Source: Costus lasius (lineage: Eukaryota; Streptophyta; Magnoliopsida; Zingiberales; Costaceae). Taken from it: a stretch of 64,000 nt of DNA. Position 1 is the first letter of the stretch. The number at the start of each line of letters is the position of its first letter. The notes beneath the pieces are model-generated. The model did no database searches. It was not told the DNA's origin and saw only the letters and a program-made list of their open reading frames with translations. Shown piece by piece: positions 1 through 9,596 of the stretch. The translations under genes and the position numbers were made by a program. The stretch covers positions 64,092,018 to 64,156,017 of the forward strand of contig CM050453.2 of assembly GCA_027563935.2 (NCBI GenBank). The letters run 5' to 3'.

Positions 1-264
1 CTTGCTAGCACAAGGAGCGACAAAGAGTTTGCCATCATCCTCTTGTGTGCGAATCCCTTTGGAGAAGAAGCAATTGACTCTTTGCTTCCAAGGCAACATC
101 TAGGCTATGGCGATGGTATGATCGTTTTCATTAATCTTTATTAGCCTTTTATCGAGTTGATCATTTAACATGCAAGTTGATCCTATAACCCTAATTTCCG
201 CAAGACAAAGTTTTATATGCGCCATCACTTTAGGGTTATGCTCCCCCTTGAAGGGGACTCTTCA
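1..264 (+). repeat. Ty1/copia family A LTR, 3' end
   Basis: This is the terminal 264 bases of a family A LTR; the rest lies left of the window. It matches the ends of the full LTRs here, for example around 45050-45299: the CTTGCTAGCACAAGGAG motif, the TTTCCGC motif, 'atatgcgcc', and a terminal 'ccccttgaaggggactcttca' stretch that ends in CA at 263-264. It cuts directly into the pol frame of the gypsy element at 265, so it inserted after that element. Whether it is a solo LTR or part of a full element cannot be seen. Confidence 0.85.
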
Positions 265-2770
265 AGAACACCATCATCAGACAAGCTAAAATCCTGAACT
301 GCGCCTGTAACCAAACTATCCCTGATCTGAATTAATTTCGGATCCACAGATTGCTGATCTCTGATCTTCTGCAACAAAGTAGACTGTACTCTGAGGAAAG
401 CCACATAACCCGACTGAACTCTAGGAGAAACACTGATCCTGAGATCTCTGAACTCCTGCAGTAACTGCCACTCACTGACCCGTAGTGCCGCTACTGAAGT
501 AACTGGATGTCTGCTTAGTGCATCAGCCACTACATTGGCCTTTCCAGCCTGATACTGAATAGAGAAGTCATAGTCTTTGATCAACTCCATCCATCTTCTC
601 TGTCTCATGTTCAACTCCTTCTGAGTGAAGATGTACTTGAGACTCTGGTGGTCAGTGAACAGATCAAACTCTTGACCCAACAAATAGTGACGCCATATCT
701 TCAGAGCAAAGACTACGGCCGCCAACTCTAAGTCATGAGTAGGGTAGTTCAACTCATACTCCTTCAGCTGTCTCGAAGCATAGGCTACCACAGAACCCTT
801 CTGCATCAAGACACAACCCAACCCCTTGCCTGAAGCATCCGTATAGACAGTAAACCTTTCCCCATCACTAGGAATAATGAGGATCGGTGTACTAGTCAAC
901 CTTCTCTTCAGCTCCTGAAAGCTCTCTTCACACTTGTCATCCCAATTAAACTTGGCCTCCTTCCTGGTCAATTTAGTTAAAGGACCCGCCAGCTTGGAGA
1001 ATCCCTCAACAAATCTCCGGTAGTAACCTGCTAGACCCAGGAAACTTCTGATCTCAGTAGCACTAGTCGATCTTCCCCAATTGAGGATGGCTTGCACTTT
1101 AACTGGATCCACAGACACCCCCTGACCAGAAATCACATGCCCAAGGAAGCTGATCTTTTCTAGCCAAAACTCACACTTACTAGCCTTGGCATATAATCGG
1201 TTTTTCCTCAGGATCTCCAGCACTCTGCGCAAGTCACTAACATGATCCGAAGTAGTCCGAGAGTACACCAAGATATCATCTATGAAAACTACCACACAAG
1301 AATCGAGCAATTCATGAAATACCCTGTTCATCAAATCCATGAAGACAGCAGGTGCATTCGTCAGTCCAAAAGGCATAACTAGAAATTCAAAATGCCCATA
1401 CCTGGTCCTGAAAGCAGTCTTAAATATATCCTCATCCTTGACCCTAAGCTGGTAATACCCTGATCTCAGATCAATCTTAGAGAACACTGTCGCTCCCTGT
1501 AATTGATCAAATAGATCATCAATTCTGGGGAGAGGATACTTATTCTTGATAGTCACTTGGTTCAGTTGCCTGTAGTCTATACACATCCTCAGGGTTCCAT
1601 CTTTCTTCTTTACGAACAGCACTGGCGCTCCCCAGGGAGAAGCACTAGGCCGGATGTAACCTTTTTCCAGCAATTCCTCCAGTTGCTTCTTAAGTTCGGC
1701 CAACTCTGATGTAGCCATGCGGTAAGGAGCTCTGGAGATAGGTGCCGTACCTGGCGCCAACTCAATGCCAAACTCTACCTCTCGAATTGGTGGCAAGCCT
1801 GAAAATTCCTCAGAGAACACATCAGGAAACTCTTTCACCACCGCCATCTGAGTCAAATCAGGAGTAGAATCATCCTGCACCTTAACATGCGCAAGATAAC
1901 CCTTGCACCCACTAGCAAGTAACTTCCTGGCCTGCAGGAAAGATATCACATGCGGTCCTTGGTCTGACACTAGACCTCTCACAAAAATCCGATTCCCATC
2001 TAGCAGATTCAAGGTGATTACTTTCTCAAAGCAATCCACAGAGGCATGATGTGAGGATAACCAATCCATACCTAGGATGACATCATAGTCTTGCATGTCT
2101 AAAAGGATTAGGTCCACAAGAAATTCATAACCCTCTACATGCACTACACAATCAGCACAAACAGTATCTGTAGATAATGATTTTCCTAAGGGAGTACTCA
2201 CAGACACAACATAATCCATCACCTTAGGCAATACAGATAAACATGCAGCAAACCTAACAGATACAAAAGATAAATTTGCACCAGGGTCAAATAAGATGCG
2301 AGCTAACTGATCGAATACAAATAAGGTACCTTCCACGACGGATCGGGAAGCTCGTGTATCCTTCTCAGCCACAGCATAAACTCGGGTCTGGACTATAGGC
2401 TTATCTGTGTTTCTCTGTTGCATCTCAGGTTCTTTGCAGTCCTTGACCATGTGCCCAGGTTTCTTACACCTGAAGCATACACCATTCTTCTTATAACAGT
2501 CCTTCATTAGATGTCCCTTGAGCCCACAATAATTACAATTCCGGTCCTCTGTGATACTGTTCTTTACATCCCTGGTATCCCTGGACTGCTGCGGTGCATC
2601 CCTGGACTACTGCGGTGCCTTGTAAGAGTAAGGCTTATACCTGCTCTTCTTGTAGTCCTTATGCCTAGGGTATTTCTTACCCTTGCCGCCATTACCATAC
2701 TGAGGAGCCGCCGCCTCAGCTGCAGGAATCACAGTCACGGCCACACTAGAACTCCTCTGGTTTGCACCAT
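265..2770 (-). pseudogene. Gypsy gag-pol relic: zinc knuckles, protease, RT, RNase H
   Basis: Read from high to low coordinates. A possible gag start (MVQTRG) lies at 2770-2768, but most of gag is deleted: only about 370 bases separate the LTR from the zinc knuckles. A TAG at 2609-2607 interrupts a frame otherwise open from about 2755 down to 265. Two CCHC knuckles follow ([14 protein letters not shown] and [14 protein letters not shown]). The aspartic protease motif near 2288-2277 reads D-P-G-A where D-S/T-G-A is expected, so the enzyme is probably dead. RT is full length with FIDD at about 1287-1275. RNase H has YTDAS near 845-831 and ends with [10 protein letters not shown]. The frame stops at the inserted LTR before the integrase zinc domain. 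Confidence 0.9.
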
Positions 2771-2884
2771 CTTAAATTCCTACACACACACATACCATAG
2801 TAAGGAAAACAAACATAACCCTATCAGATGTCTAGCAATACACAAACATGTTTTCCCCCGAACTAAGTTTTAGCTAGCCAACTC

Positions 2885-2895
2885 CTCTGATACCA
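2885..2895 (-). other. Primer binding site, initiator tRNA-Met (gypsy)
   Basis: On the minus strand this reads TGGTATCAGAG, complementary to the 3' end of plant initiator tRNA-Met. It lies three bases inside the LTR end at 2899, the normal place for a PBS, and so fixes the LTR/internal boundary and the strand of the element. Confidence 0.85.
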
Positions 2896-2898
2896 TTC

Positions 2899-5527
2899 TG
2901 TCACATCCCGTTATCTTAACCCCAAACAAGCAACACAAGTCATAGAGAAACAGGATGTTATCATACAAGATCGATTCACATGCTAGGTAAAACCAAGTTC
3001 AAGAAAACACGATCTAAAAATTTTCGAGAATGCATATATAGAATCTCCACAAAACACAATTTCATAAATGTACCTGCTACCACGCAATCCTTGCACTAGA
3101 CATATGCAAGGCAACAGTTATATCAAATCCGTATAAAATCCATAAAATCCATAATCCACATAAATCACATAAGGGTACCTGCCACCAGGCAATACTTGCA
3201 CTAGACATATGCAAGTTCACATTTATATCAAATCCGATTGCAAAAATACAAATCGACTTGAAATTCAAAACAAAACCACAATGTCGATTCTATAACTTCA
3301 TAACTAACATCACTGATACCAAACACCGAAACCAGGTCAAAGCCCGCGGTGACACAAAAATCAAACTCTCAAAACTGCCACAATCCGGCAACACAAGTTC
3401 ATATAATTCGGCCACAACCGGCCCCAGTAATTAAGCACAAAAGTCTTATTCATTCAACTGGCATATCACGATGTTCATATAAAATGCTAACTGGAAATGC
3501 GCCCCTGCTCTACACCTGAAAATAGTGAGGGGTGAGCTACACAGCCCAGTGAGTGGATAGTCTCAAACGACCATCCATAACATACACTCAAAATACATGC
3601 AGATTATTTTAAAAACATTGAACAGAATATCATGTCGACATATAACAAAATTAAAGCACAGAACTCATATAAAACAGTCAGATGTACACTGCTAAGACAT
3701 CACACCAGTGTCTACTCAAAGTTCTAGAGCTATACTCTAAACCAACTAAACATACCAACCACTTAGTTAACCTAGTTGTCCAGCATATTCAATAGTGACC
3801 ATTATGGTCCAACCCGGCTTTGGCCTAAGCACTGGGAGAAGCCTGCAAATCACATGCAACATATAGATGGACAGTGAGTAGACTCAAGAGGTAATCACCA
3901 CCTGGTCAAGATGTGATACATTGATCTACACCACCCCATAATCACAAAAATCTAAGCGTCTAAGAGTGACGACATCAAGAGGTGGCCCCTGTCCGACCAA
4001 GACATGGCACTTTGCGTCTTATATCACTCGTTCTCCCAAAGGGTTCCTTAACTGGACAACACCAGACACATCTTATATCTCATTTCACAAAAGTGGACTC
4101 CTAAGTGTCAACTAGACTCTAGGATAGTCATTTTTATCACAATAATCACATCAGGCAGGCTGAACAACAACCCCCTTATCACAATAATCACATCAGGCAG
4201 GCTGAACAACAACCCCCTCACATATCACAATACAGGGCTGAAATCTCCAACCCTTAACATATCACATATAGACTATCCCCTTGAGTACACAGTTACACTT
4301 AGCCTTAGTCCTATCCATTCCATGACCACAACACATAATATTTGAGTTCACATAACCACATAATATTCGAAAATCACATAACCACATAATATTCAAAAAA
4401 TCACATAATTCACATAGTAGTGTAGTCCTTAGGTTTCATGCTGATTAGTTCAGTCTAACCTTGCTAAGTTATCACCCAAGTTTCTCAAACAAAGATTCAT
4501 GGTCATAGATAAATAAACATGAATATTATTAGCATTTATTAGGGCTATTAGGGCATCTATAAAATCAACATAAGATTAAAATTCATCTTCTTACAATCTA
4601 ATTCACAAAACATCACATGTAGCCCACGGTTTCAAGCATATTATATACTTAAAATTTAAACCCTAGTTAACAAGAATTCCATGCTCAAAAATCACTAATT
4701 TAAAGCCACCCAAATTCCATATAAAAATATCATAAATTCGGTTTTTAACATGGTGAAGGTATCGGTTTTAGCATGATAAAATTTCCAACAAGCAAATGTA
4801 TCATCTAACACATCATCTAACACATCATCTAACACAAACAATTAGATAGAAATCGAATAGACACCCCACTCACCTTGAACCGTGAACAACAAGATGAAAA
4901 AACTCCACAACAATTCGTCTAAGGCTTTGAAATGATCCTAGGAAGACGCCAACAATGGAAGAGAAACGCCACCACTCACTCAAGAACGCCAGCCAAGGAA
5001 AAAGGAAGAAGAAAATCGTCCAAGCCTTCAAGAATCGCCAACTTCTTCAAGCCGTCGCCCAAGGTTTCTTCCAAGCCAAAAAAACGCCAACTTCTTTACC
5101 CTAGTCGCTAAACCCACTTAAAATTTCGGTTTTGTTTAATTCAAATAGGGTTTAACCCATTTAACTAATAAATTTGAATTTTAAACCCAATTAGTGCAAA
5201 CCCAATAACCCATTAATTTAACCATTAACTAACAATTTAACTATTCACTTAAACGAAAATCCAATAAGGATTTAATTAACCTCCAATAAGGTCTATTTAA
5301 TTAATTACAAATTAACAATCAATAAATTCTAATTAATTAATTACAAATTAACAATCAACAAACTCAAATCAATTAATTACAAATTAACAATCAATAAGCT
5401 AGTTAATTAATATCCAATAAGCTAGTTAATTAACCTTCAATACTGCTTAACGTAATATCCACAGTCAATGATTTTATTTAAATCAAAAATAATACTTACC
5501 AGGACTTAAGATCCTTGGTCTTAATCA
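2899..5527 (-). repeat. Gypsy 5' LTR, about 2.6 kb
   Basis: This is the reverse-oriented counterpart of the solo LTR at 37317-40278; both share start and end motifs (TAAGA.CCAAGGATCTTAAG and GGGATGT.ACA). It contains a 42-bp tandem duplication at 4136-4219 and two copies of a block around 'ctagtgcaag...ggtggcaggtacc' (about 3070-3108 and 3169-3206). The upstream boundary at 5527 is inferred from alignment with the solo LTR. A target duplication cannot be tested because the other end of the element is lost. Confidence 0.8.
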
Positions 5528-5658
5528 CAACTTGATCTTTGCAGACATTAAGTTGATCATATGTTCATGCCACATGCGATCTTCATGAAATCCGTATTTC
5601 CGCCCATGCAAAATTTTAGAAGTGCATGCGTTTAGGGTTTCACCCCCCTTTTCTGTCA
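5528..5658 (+). repeat. Relic of a copia LTR 3' end
   Basis: These 131 bases resemble the last part of family A LTRs (compare 34785-34914): AACTTGATCTTTGCA, AGTTGATCATAT, then TTTAGGGTTTC followed by a C-run and a terminal CA. The gypsy LTR cuts off its upstream part. It is diverged, so this is probably an old insertion. Confidence 0.6.
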
Positions 5659-5667
5659 TCACCCACA

Positions 5668-5835
5668 AAGGCCGGTAAGGACAATGTGGTAGCAGATGCC
5701 CTCAGCCGTGTTCGTTCCCTCCTTTGTGTTTTGTCCACATCCCTTCCCACCTTGGCCCATATCCACGACGAGTAAACAGACTTCATACCTGTTCTCCCCC
5801 GGTTGCTTGCCGATGACCCCCCGGACTTACCCTAC
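5668..5835 (+). pseudogene. Gypsy pol relic (end of RNase H and linker)
   Basis: One frame reads [15 protein letters not shown] and then a linker ending in LLADDPPDLPY, with an internal TAA after HIHDE. The VVADALSR motif marks the end of RNase H in gypsy elements. It belongs to a different gypsy lineage from the element at 265-5527, judging by the linker and strand. Nothing else of that element is visible. It ends exactly where the Athila LTR begins, so the Athila element may have inserted here. Confidence 0.7.
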
Positions 5836-6274
5836 TGATGACTCTTAATTTCATAGTATTTTTCATACTCATTTGCTAGTCTTTTGAGTCATAATCTTGC
5901 TTTTTTGCTTTATTTTCAAACTTTATTTGCCAAATACTTCAAAATCTACACCTTTCTTTGTTTTTGATCAATTTCCGGCAAAAAGGTATCATTATCATCG
6001 ATTTTCAAACAATTTCAACGCATGAACGAGTTCTAATCATCCAGAGGAGTTTACACAGCAAATTTTAAGTCAAAACAAAATTCCTAGACAAATTACGGCA
6101 CTACCGTAATTTTGGTCAAATTCATTATGGTGCCGTAATTTCAGTGAATCTGACCAGAGGCTTCAGGCAAAATATGGCACTGCAGTAAATATTTTCACGG
6201 TGCTGTAATTCCAGTCGACTTCAAACAGAAACTTTCAGAGTCAACCAAGAGGAATACGACACTACTGTAATTTT
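5836..6274 (+). repeat. Athila-type LTR, 5' part
   Basis: Similarity to the LTR at 43086 begins exactly at TGATGACTC and continues until copia element 1 interrupts it at 6275. It contains three copies of a paired palindromic motif (TTACGGCACTACCGTAA and a partner like ACGGTGCCGTAA), partly decayed. Since Athila gag resumes at 25026 beyond the copia cluster, this is probably the 5' LTR of that element, with the rest of the LTR and the PBS lost. Confidence 0.75.
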
Positions 6275-6918
6275 TGTTGGGGTATGCCCTTAAGGCTAAT
6301 GTTTGAGGCCTTGGGAATGTATCAGTATCATGTAATAAACTTTTATGTTTATAAAGGCATGGTTGTTATTCAGTTTGTTACATTGTCTGCTGCAATAATT
6401 GTACTTCTGAATAATGTCTCAAAGCTGTTCAGCTGGGCTGACATGCTGTAAAGTCCTTAGTCGAGATATCTTGGTGAACATGAGACAGCCTTGATATGGT
6501 TAAGACTAATATGTGTTCTAATCTTATAGGATGCTTCGAGCATGGAATAAGATATAGACTCATAGGTACATTGGATGTACTGGACAGACCCTACTAGGAT
6601 ATTCAATTGCTTGTCACAATGTGAATATTCCTTGATTGTATCAAGTGGCACATTTCCTCTGACTTGAGATCACTTGTGTTTTCTAAATGATGATTGTCAT
6701 TGTTTTGAGGTAGTTCAATATCATTTGAAACATAATGATTATAGACTATCTTGGATGATGAGCTTGAGTCAGGTTAGGGCACTAGTGATAGATATAGGAT
6801 TGCCGTCTCCTTAATTGGAGTGTGATGTTCTAAAGGGGCCCCCCTGGATGAGGTGATTGAGAAAGTGTATGGCCATACCCAGGTGACTGTGTTCACCTGA
6901 TCTAATCATGCTCATCAT

Positions 6919-6951
6919 ATTGGAGTTACAGGCTTGACACGCTTGTCCAAT
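6919..6951 (+). other. Bulged hairpin in the LTR, conserved across families
   Basis: Outer arms ATTGG/CCAAT, a 5'-side bulge AGTT, inner arms ACAGGC/GCTTGT with one G-U pair, and loop TTGACAC. Element 2 LTRs (14834-14866, minus strand) have ACAAGC/GCTTGT. Family C has ATTGGG/CCCAAT outside and AAGTGT/ACACTT inside (28109-28142). The related LTR at 54496-54533 (minus) has GATTGG/CCAATC and ACAAGTG/CACTTGT. Pairing is kept while the bases change. No thermodynamic calculation was made. Confidence 0.6.
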
Positions 6952-7092
6952 AAGAACATCCAGTGGCAAAGGAATTATGTATGCCTAGTGAGTTGATTCA
7001 CACTTGTGCTGTGGTTTGGGTGTAGTCTTGGAAGACTCTTTTCTTTATATCGGGAGACAGTGATGTGTTGCTAGATACCCCTCACTGATCGT

Positions 7093-7108
7093 GATAACGT
7101 GAGTTATC
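7093..7108 (+). other. Short LTR hairpin next to a conserved block
   Basis: Arms GATAAC and GTTATC with loop GTGA; family C has GTGATGA/TCATCAC at 28271-28289, and the C-like minus LTR has GTGCTGACC/GGTCACCAC with one mismatch at 54348-54368. A conserved block follows in all three (CAGGGTCKCACA-like). The fold is inferred from the arms alone. Confidence 0.5.
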
Positions 7109-7942
7109 GTTACCGACATTTAAAGGAAACCCTCAGGGTCGCACAATTTGATGATATGGCTTACTTAAGTCAGATCGTGTGGACTGAATTGTTTGGGTTC
7201 AGTTTAAAGGGAATTAATCTCTGATTGTAAGTGAGATCTGGTCTGATCATGTTTGATTGATTAGGGCTCTAGATCGGTAAGCTTCGATCGAGAGAATGGA
7301 TGCTAGATCGGTGAGATCAGGAGCATCAAAGAGATGAACGGTCAGATCTGGAGCCTTAGGGTTTAATGTGATCTGGACTTATGGCTTGGGGTGTTTGGTC
7401 ATTGAACCAAACCAAAATGAACCGGCTCATGGATGAGCGCGTGGTTCAAAGGTGAAGTGGAGTTTGCGATTGGGGTAAACCCAAGATCGCATGTGGAGAA
7501 GTGGCATGCTATTTTTGGATAGCACTTCTCAACGTGACCACGCTTCACGTTTTCCCTCTTCACGCCTTGTCGCCTTTTTGGCTTTCGGTCTTGAGGCATT
7601 CTTGCGTGAAGGAGAGGAATAGACGACAAGAGAAAAATTGCCAAGCCAAGAAGTTCTCTTCCCTTTCACTCGACAAGGACTCCTTGGGACCTTGCTAGCA
7701 CAAGGATCGCCAAAGGGAGTAGGCGACATCAATTGTGTGCGTCACCTCTGGAGAAGATCCATTTCGATCTTTGTTTCCAAGGCGCCATCTAGAAATGGCT
7801 ATGGTATGATCCTTTTCTATTTGCAATCGGGTCATTTTTGTTGATCATATAGCATGCAAGATCTAGAAAACCCCTTTCCGCTGCTTTCATCCTTCATATG
7901 CGCCTATGCTTTAGGGTTTCGCCCCCTTATGCAACCTTCAAT

Positions 7943-7954
7943 TGGTATCAGAGC
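7943..7954 (+). other. Primer binding site, initiator tRNA-Met (element 1)
   Basis: TGGTATCAGAGC, two bases after the LTR end at 7940. It is the full 12-base complement of the 3' end of plant initiator tRNA-Met and marks the start of the untranslated leader. Confidence 0.93.
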
Positions 7955-8708
7955 GAAGGTTAACGCATGATTTATATGATTGCTATATGTTTTGTGATCC
8001 ATGATTGAAATGATGCTTAAATCTATGACATGCGAAAGTTACATATTGTGTATTCATCTTTGCGCATGTATGAAGGTGGCGCTTAATTCTTATTGTTGTT
8101 GTTTTTCTCAAAAAAAAACTTAACGACTTGCGCGCTTCCATTAGATTTAATTGCGCCTGCTGTAAACCCTTAGACGGGTTATTAGGGTTGAAGTCATCCC
8201 CTAGGTTAGATCCAAACAAGTCTAATCAGACTATCTGACAGCCTTGATGGGTCGACCAGATAGCATCTGTGCGCAAGCACAAGATGGCTATAGGTCGACT
8301 GCAGACAGGCGTGTAGCGATATCTGATTGAGACAACCAATGAACGCGCATGAGTTAGGCCCGGGGTCACACCCGCTTGCCAGACTTCATTGTGGTTGTTC
8401 AGCCCTGGCGCATGCATAGTTGACCACTGGGTCGACTCAAGTCAGTTAGGACTTGGTGCATGCAAGGGCAGTGGATCTGACTGGGTCTGATGAGTGGATC
8501 CCTAATGATGGACCGTTGTAAGGTAGTAGGGCATATAAGGAAATTAAAATAATCCCATGGGGTTTTCAAAAGTTTTAATTTCTTGTTTGGATCACATGCT
8601 GATTGATGCCATTTGCTTGTTTATTTAATCTTATGTGGGCTGCCCGTTTTTAATGTGTGCTGTGCTGGGGCCTGCGTGCCTGGTTAATTTTGTAAATTAT
8701 TTTTATAT

Positions 8709-8806
8709 TGTGATCTGCGTATCACATTGCATTTAATTTATAAAATGTAATTGACCTGCGAGTCAATCTTGTCTAGATAGATTAATTTGTAAATTAATCA
8801 GACAAG
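8709..8806 (+). other. Leader hairpins with CTGCG loops, and a bulged hairpin
   Basis: Hairpin b (8709-8726) has arms TGTGAT/ATCACA and loop CTGCGT. Hairpin c (8750-8767) has arms ATTGAC/GTCAAT and loop CTGCGA. A weaker relative with arms GGC/GCC and loop CTGCGT lies at 8669-8680. Right after c comes a longer structure (8768-8806): outer arms CTTGTCT/AGACAAG, 5' bulge AGATA, inner arms GATTAATTT/AAATTAATC. Elements 2 and 3 keep b and c (20448-20465 and 20407-20424; 61725-61742 and 61684-61701, minus strand). Confidence 0.6.
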
Positions 8807-9217
8807 AGCACAGAGCACACTGGGCAGAGGCGCATGCAGCAGTGGCTAGACCAGGTGGGAGGTCCAGGGTTCGACTCTGGGACCAGGCGCATTTTCCCTG
8901 GTAGGCGCACCTGAGCTGCAGATGGCGCTTGGGCCCTGGGTTGGGCCAGATGAGCAGCAAAAGACCCATGAAGAAAAGCAAGTGAAGACTTAAGTTAGGT
9001 TAAGGTCTTACTTAGGCTATGGGCTTTTACCACATAAGATCCATGCTTTCTTTTATTGTTTAAATAATTAGAACAGCATGATTTATTTATCTTCTGCTAT
9101 CACCATAGGAATTGCATGATAGTGAAGAAGATAAAAGACCGTTAAAATCCAACGCTAAAATATCAAGCTCGTAAGCCTTCTGACGCGAAACCTCACTGTT
9201 CTGATTATCGTTGGAGC

Positions 9218-9573
9218 CGTGATGTACCCACTCAGTGGGCACGTCCATCTATCTTCAGACGGTGCGGGATTACACCTGCATGTTACAGAGAAGGGATTTA
9301 TCGCTTCTCGTTGCTCAGCATAGCACGTGGTGGTCCAGGGAGTAGGTCGGGTCAGCTTGACCATGTAGGCTACATATGTGGCGCATATGGTAGCGCATGG
9401 AGGCAGCCATCTGAGGGATCAGAGACTGTGTTGTACCAACTCAGTTGGCACAGTCTGCTGGATTGCCCAGATGAAGGGGAATCGCACGGGTTGGCGATTG
9501 GCAGGGATTGCCTACCAGAGATTAGTGCTTGTACTCTCTGTGCATCTTATCTCGCCTGAGCGGGACGTGGAGA
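9218..9573 (+). other. Triple bulged stem-loops H1-H3 in element 1 leader
   Basis: H1 (9218-9243): outer arms CGTG/CACG, 5' bulge ATGTA, inner arms CCCAC/GTGGG, loop TCA. H2 (9423-9456): outer AGACTGTG/CACAGTCT, bulge TTGTA, inner CCAAC/GTTGG, loop TCA. H3 (9535-9573): outer TCTCTGTG/CGTGGAGA with G-U pairs, a 7-base bulge, inner TCTCGC/GCGGGA, loop CTGA. Each bulge lies only on the 5' side. The same three occur in elements 2, 3 and C. The structure is deduced by eye from complementarity; its role is unknown. Confidence 0.7.
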
Positions 9574-9596
9574 CCAAGTATGAAATCTGGATCCCA

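Larger units (their letters stand above)
265..5527 (-). mobile_element. Truncated Ty3/gypsy element, chromovirus (Del/Tekay)-like
   Basis: A minus-strand gypsy element made of a 5' LTR (2899-5527), an initiator tRNA-Met PBS, a gag relic and a protease-RT-RNase H frame. The frame is cut at 265 by a copia LTR, so integrase, any chromodomain and the 3' LTR are missing. The Del/Tekay-like placement rests on the protease and RT wording ([27 protein letters not shown]) and on the very long LTR; without the chromodomain it stays an inference. A solo LTR of the same family lies at 37317-40278. Confidence 0.85.
6275..7940 (+). repeat. Element 1 5' LTR (1666 bp)
   Basis: Begins TGTTGGGG and ends CA just before the PBS. 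Structural modules shared with other LTR families are a GTATGGCCATAC palindrome (6867-6878), a hairpin CAGGTG/CACCTG (6880-6899), a bulged hairpin (6919-6951) and a hairpin GATAAC/GTTATC (7093-7108). An AT-rich TATA-like box (GCTATTTTTGGATAGC, 7508-7523) recurs at the same place in most family A LTRs; it is a weak promoter candidate. If it is used, the hairpins lie in U3. Confidence 0.88.

Noticed and set aside
2511..2873. A 120-codon plus-strand frame with a hydrophobic start.
   Set aside because: It lies antisense to the gypsy gag relic and zinc knuckles and has no recognisable domain.
6457..6651. A 64-codon frame antisense to the LTR, beginning MPL and ending SCSPRYLD, present in nearly every family A LTR (for example 15135-15329, 22543-22737, 33417-33611, 43819-44013, 56413-56607).
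   Set aside because: The LTRs are so similar that any chance frame recurs; residues 4-8 vary freely and the copy near 46030 is broken. No domain or start context supports a gene.
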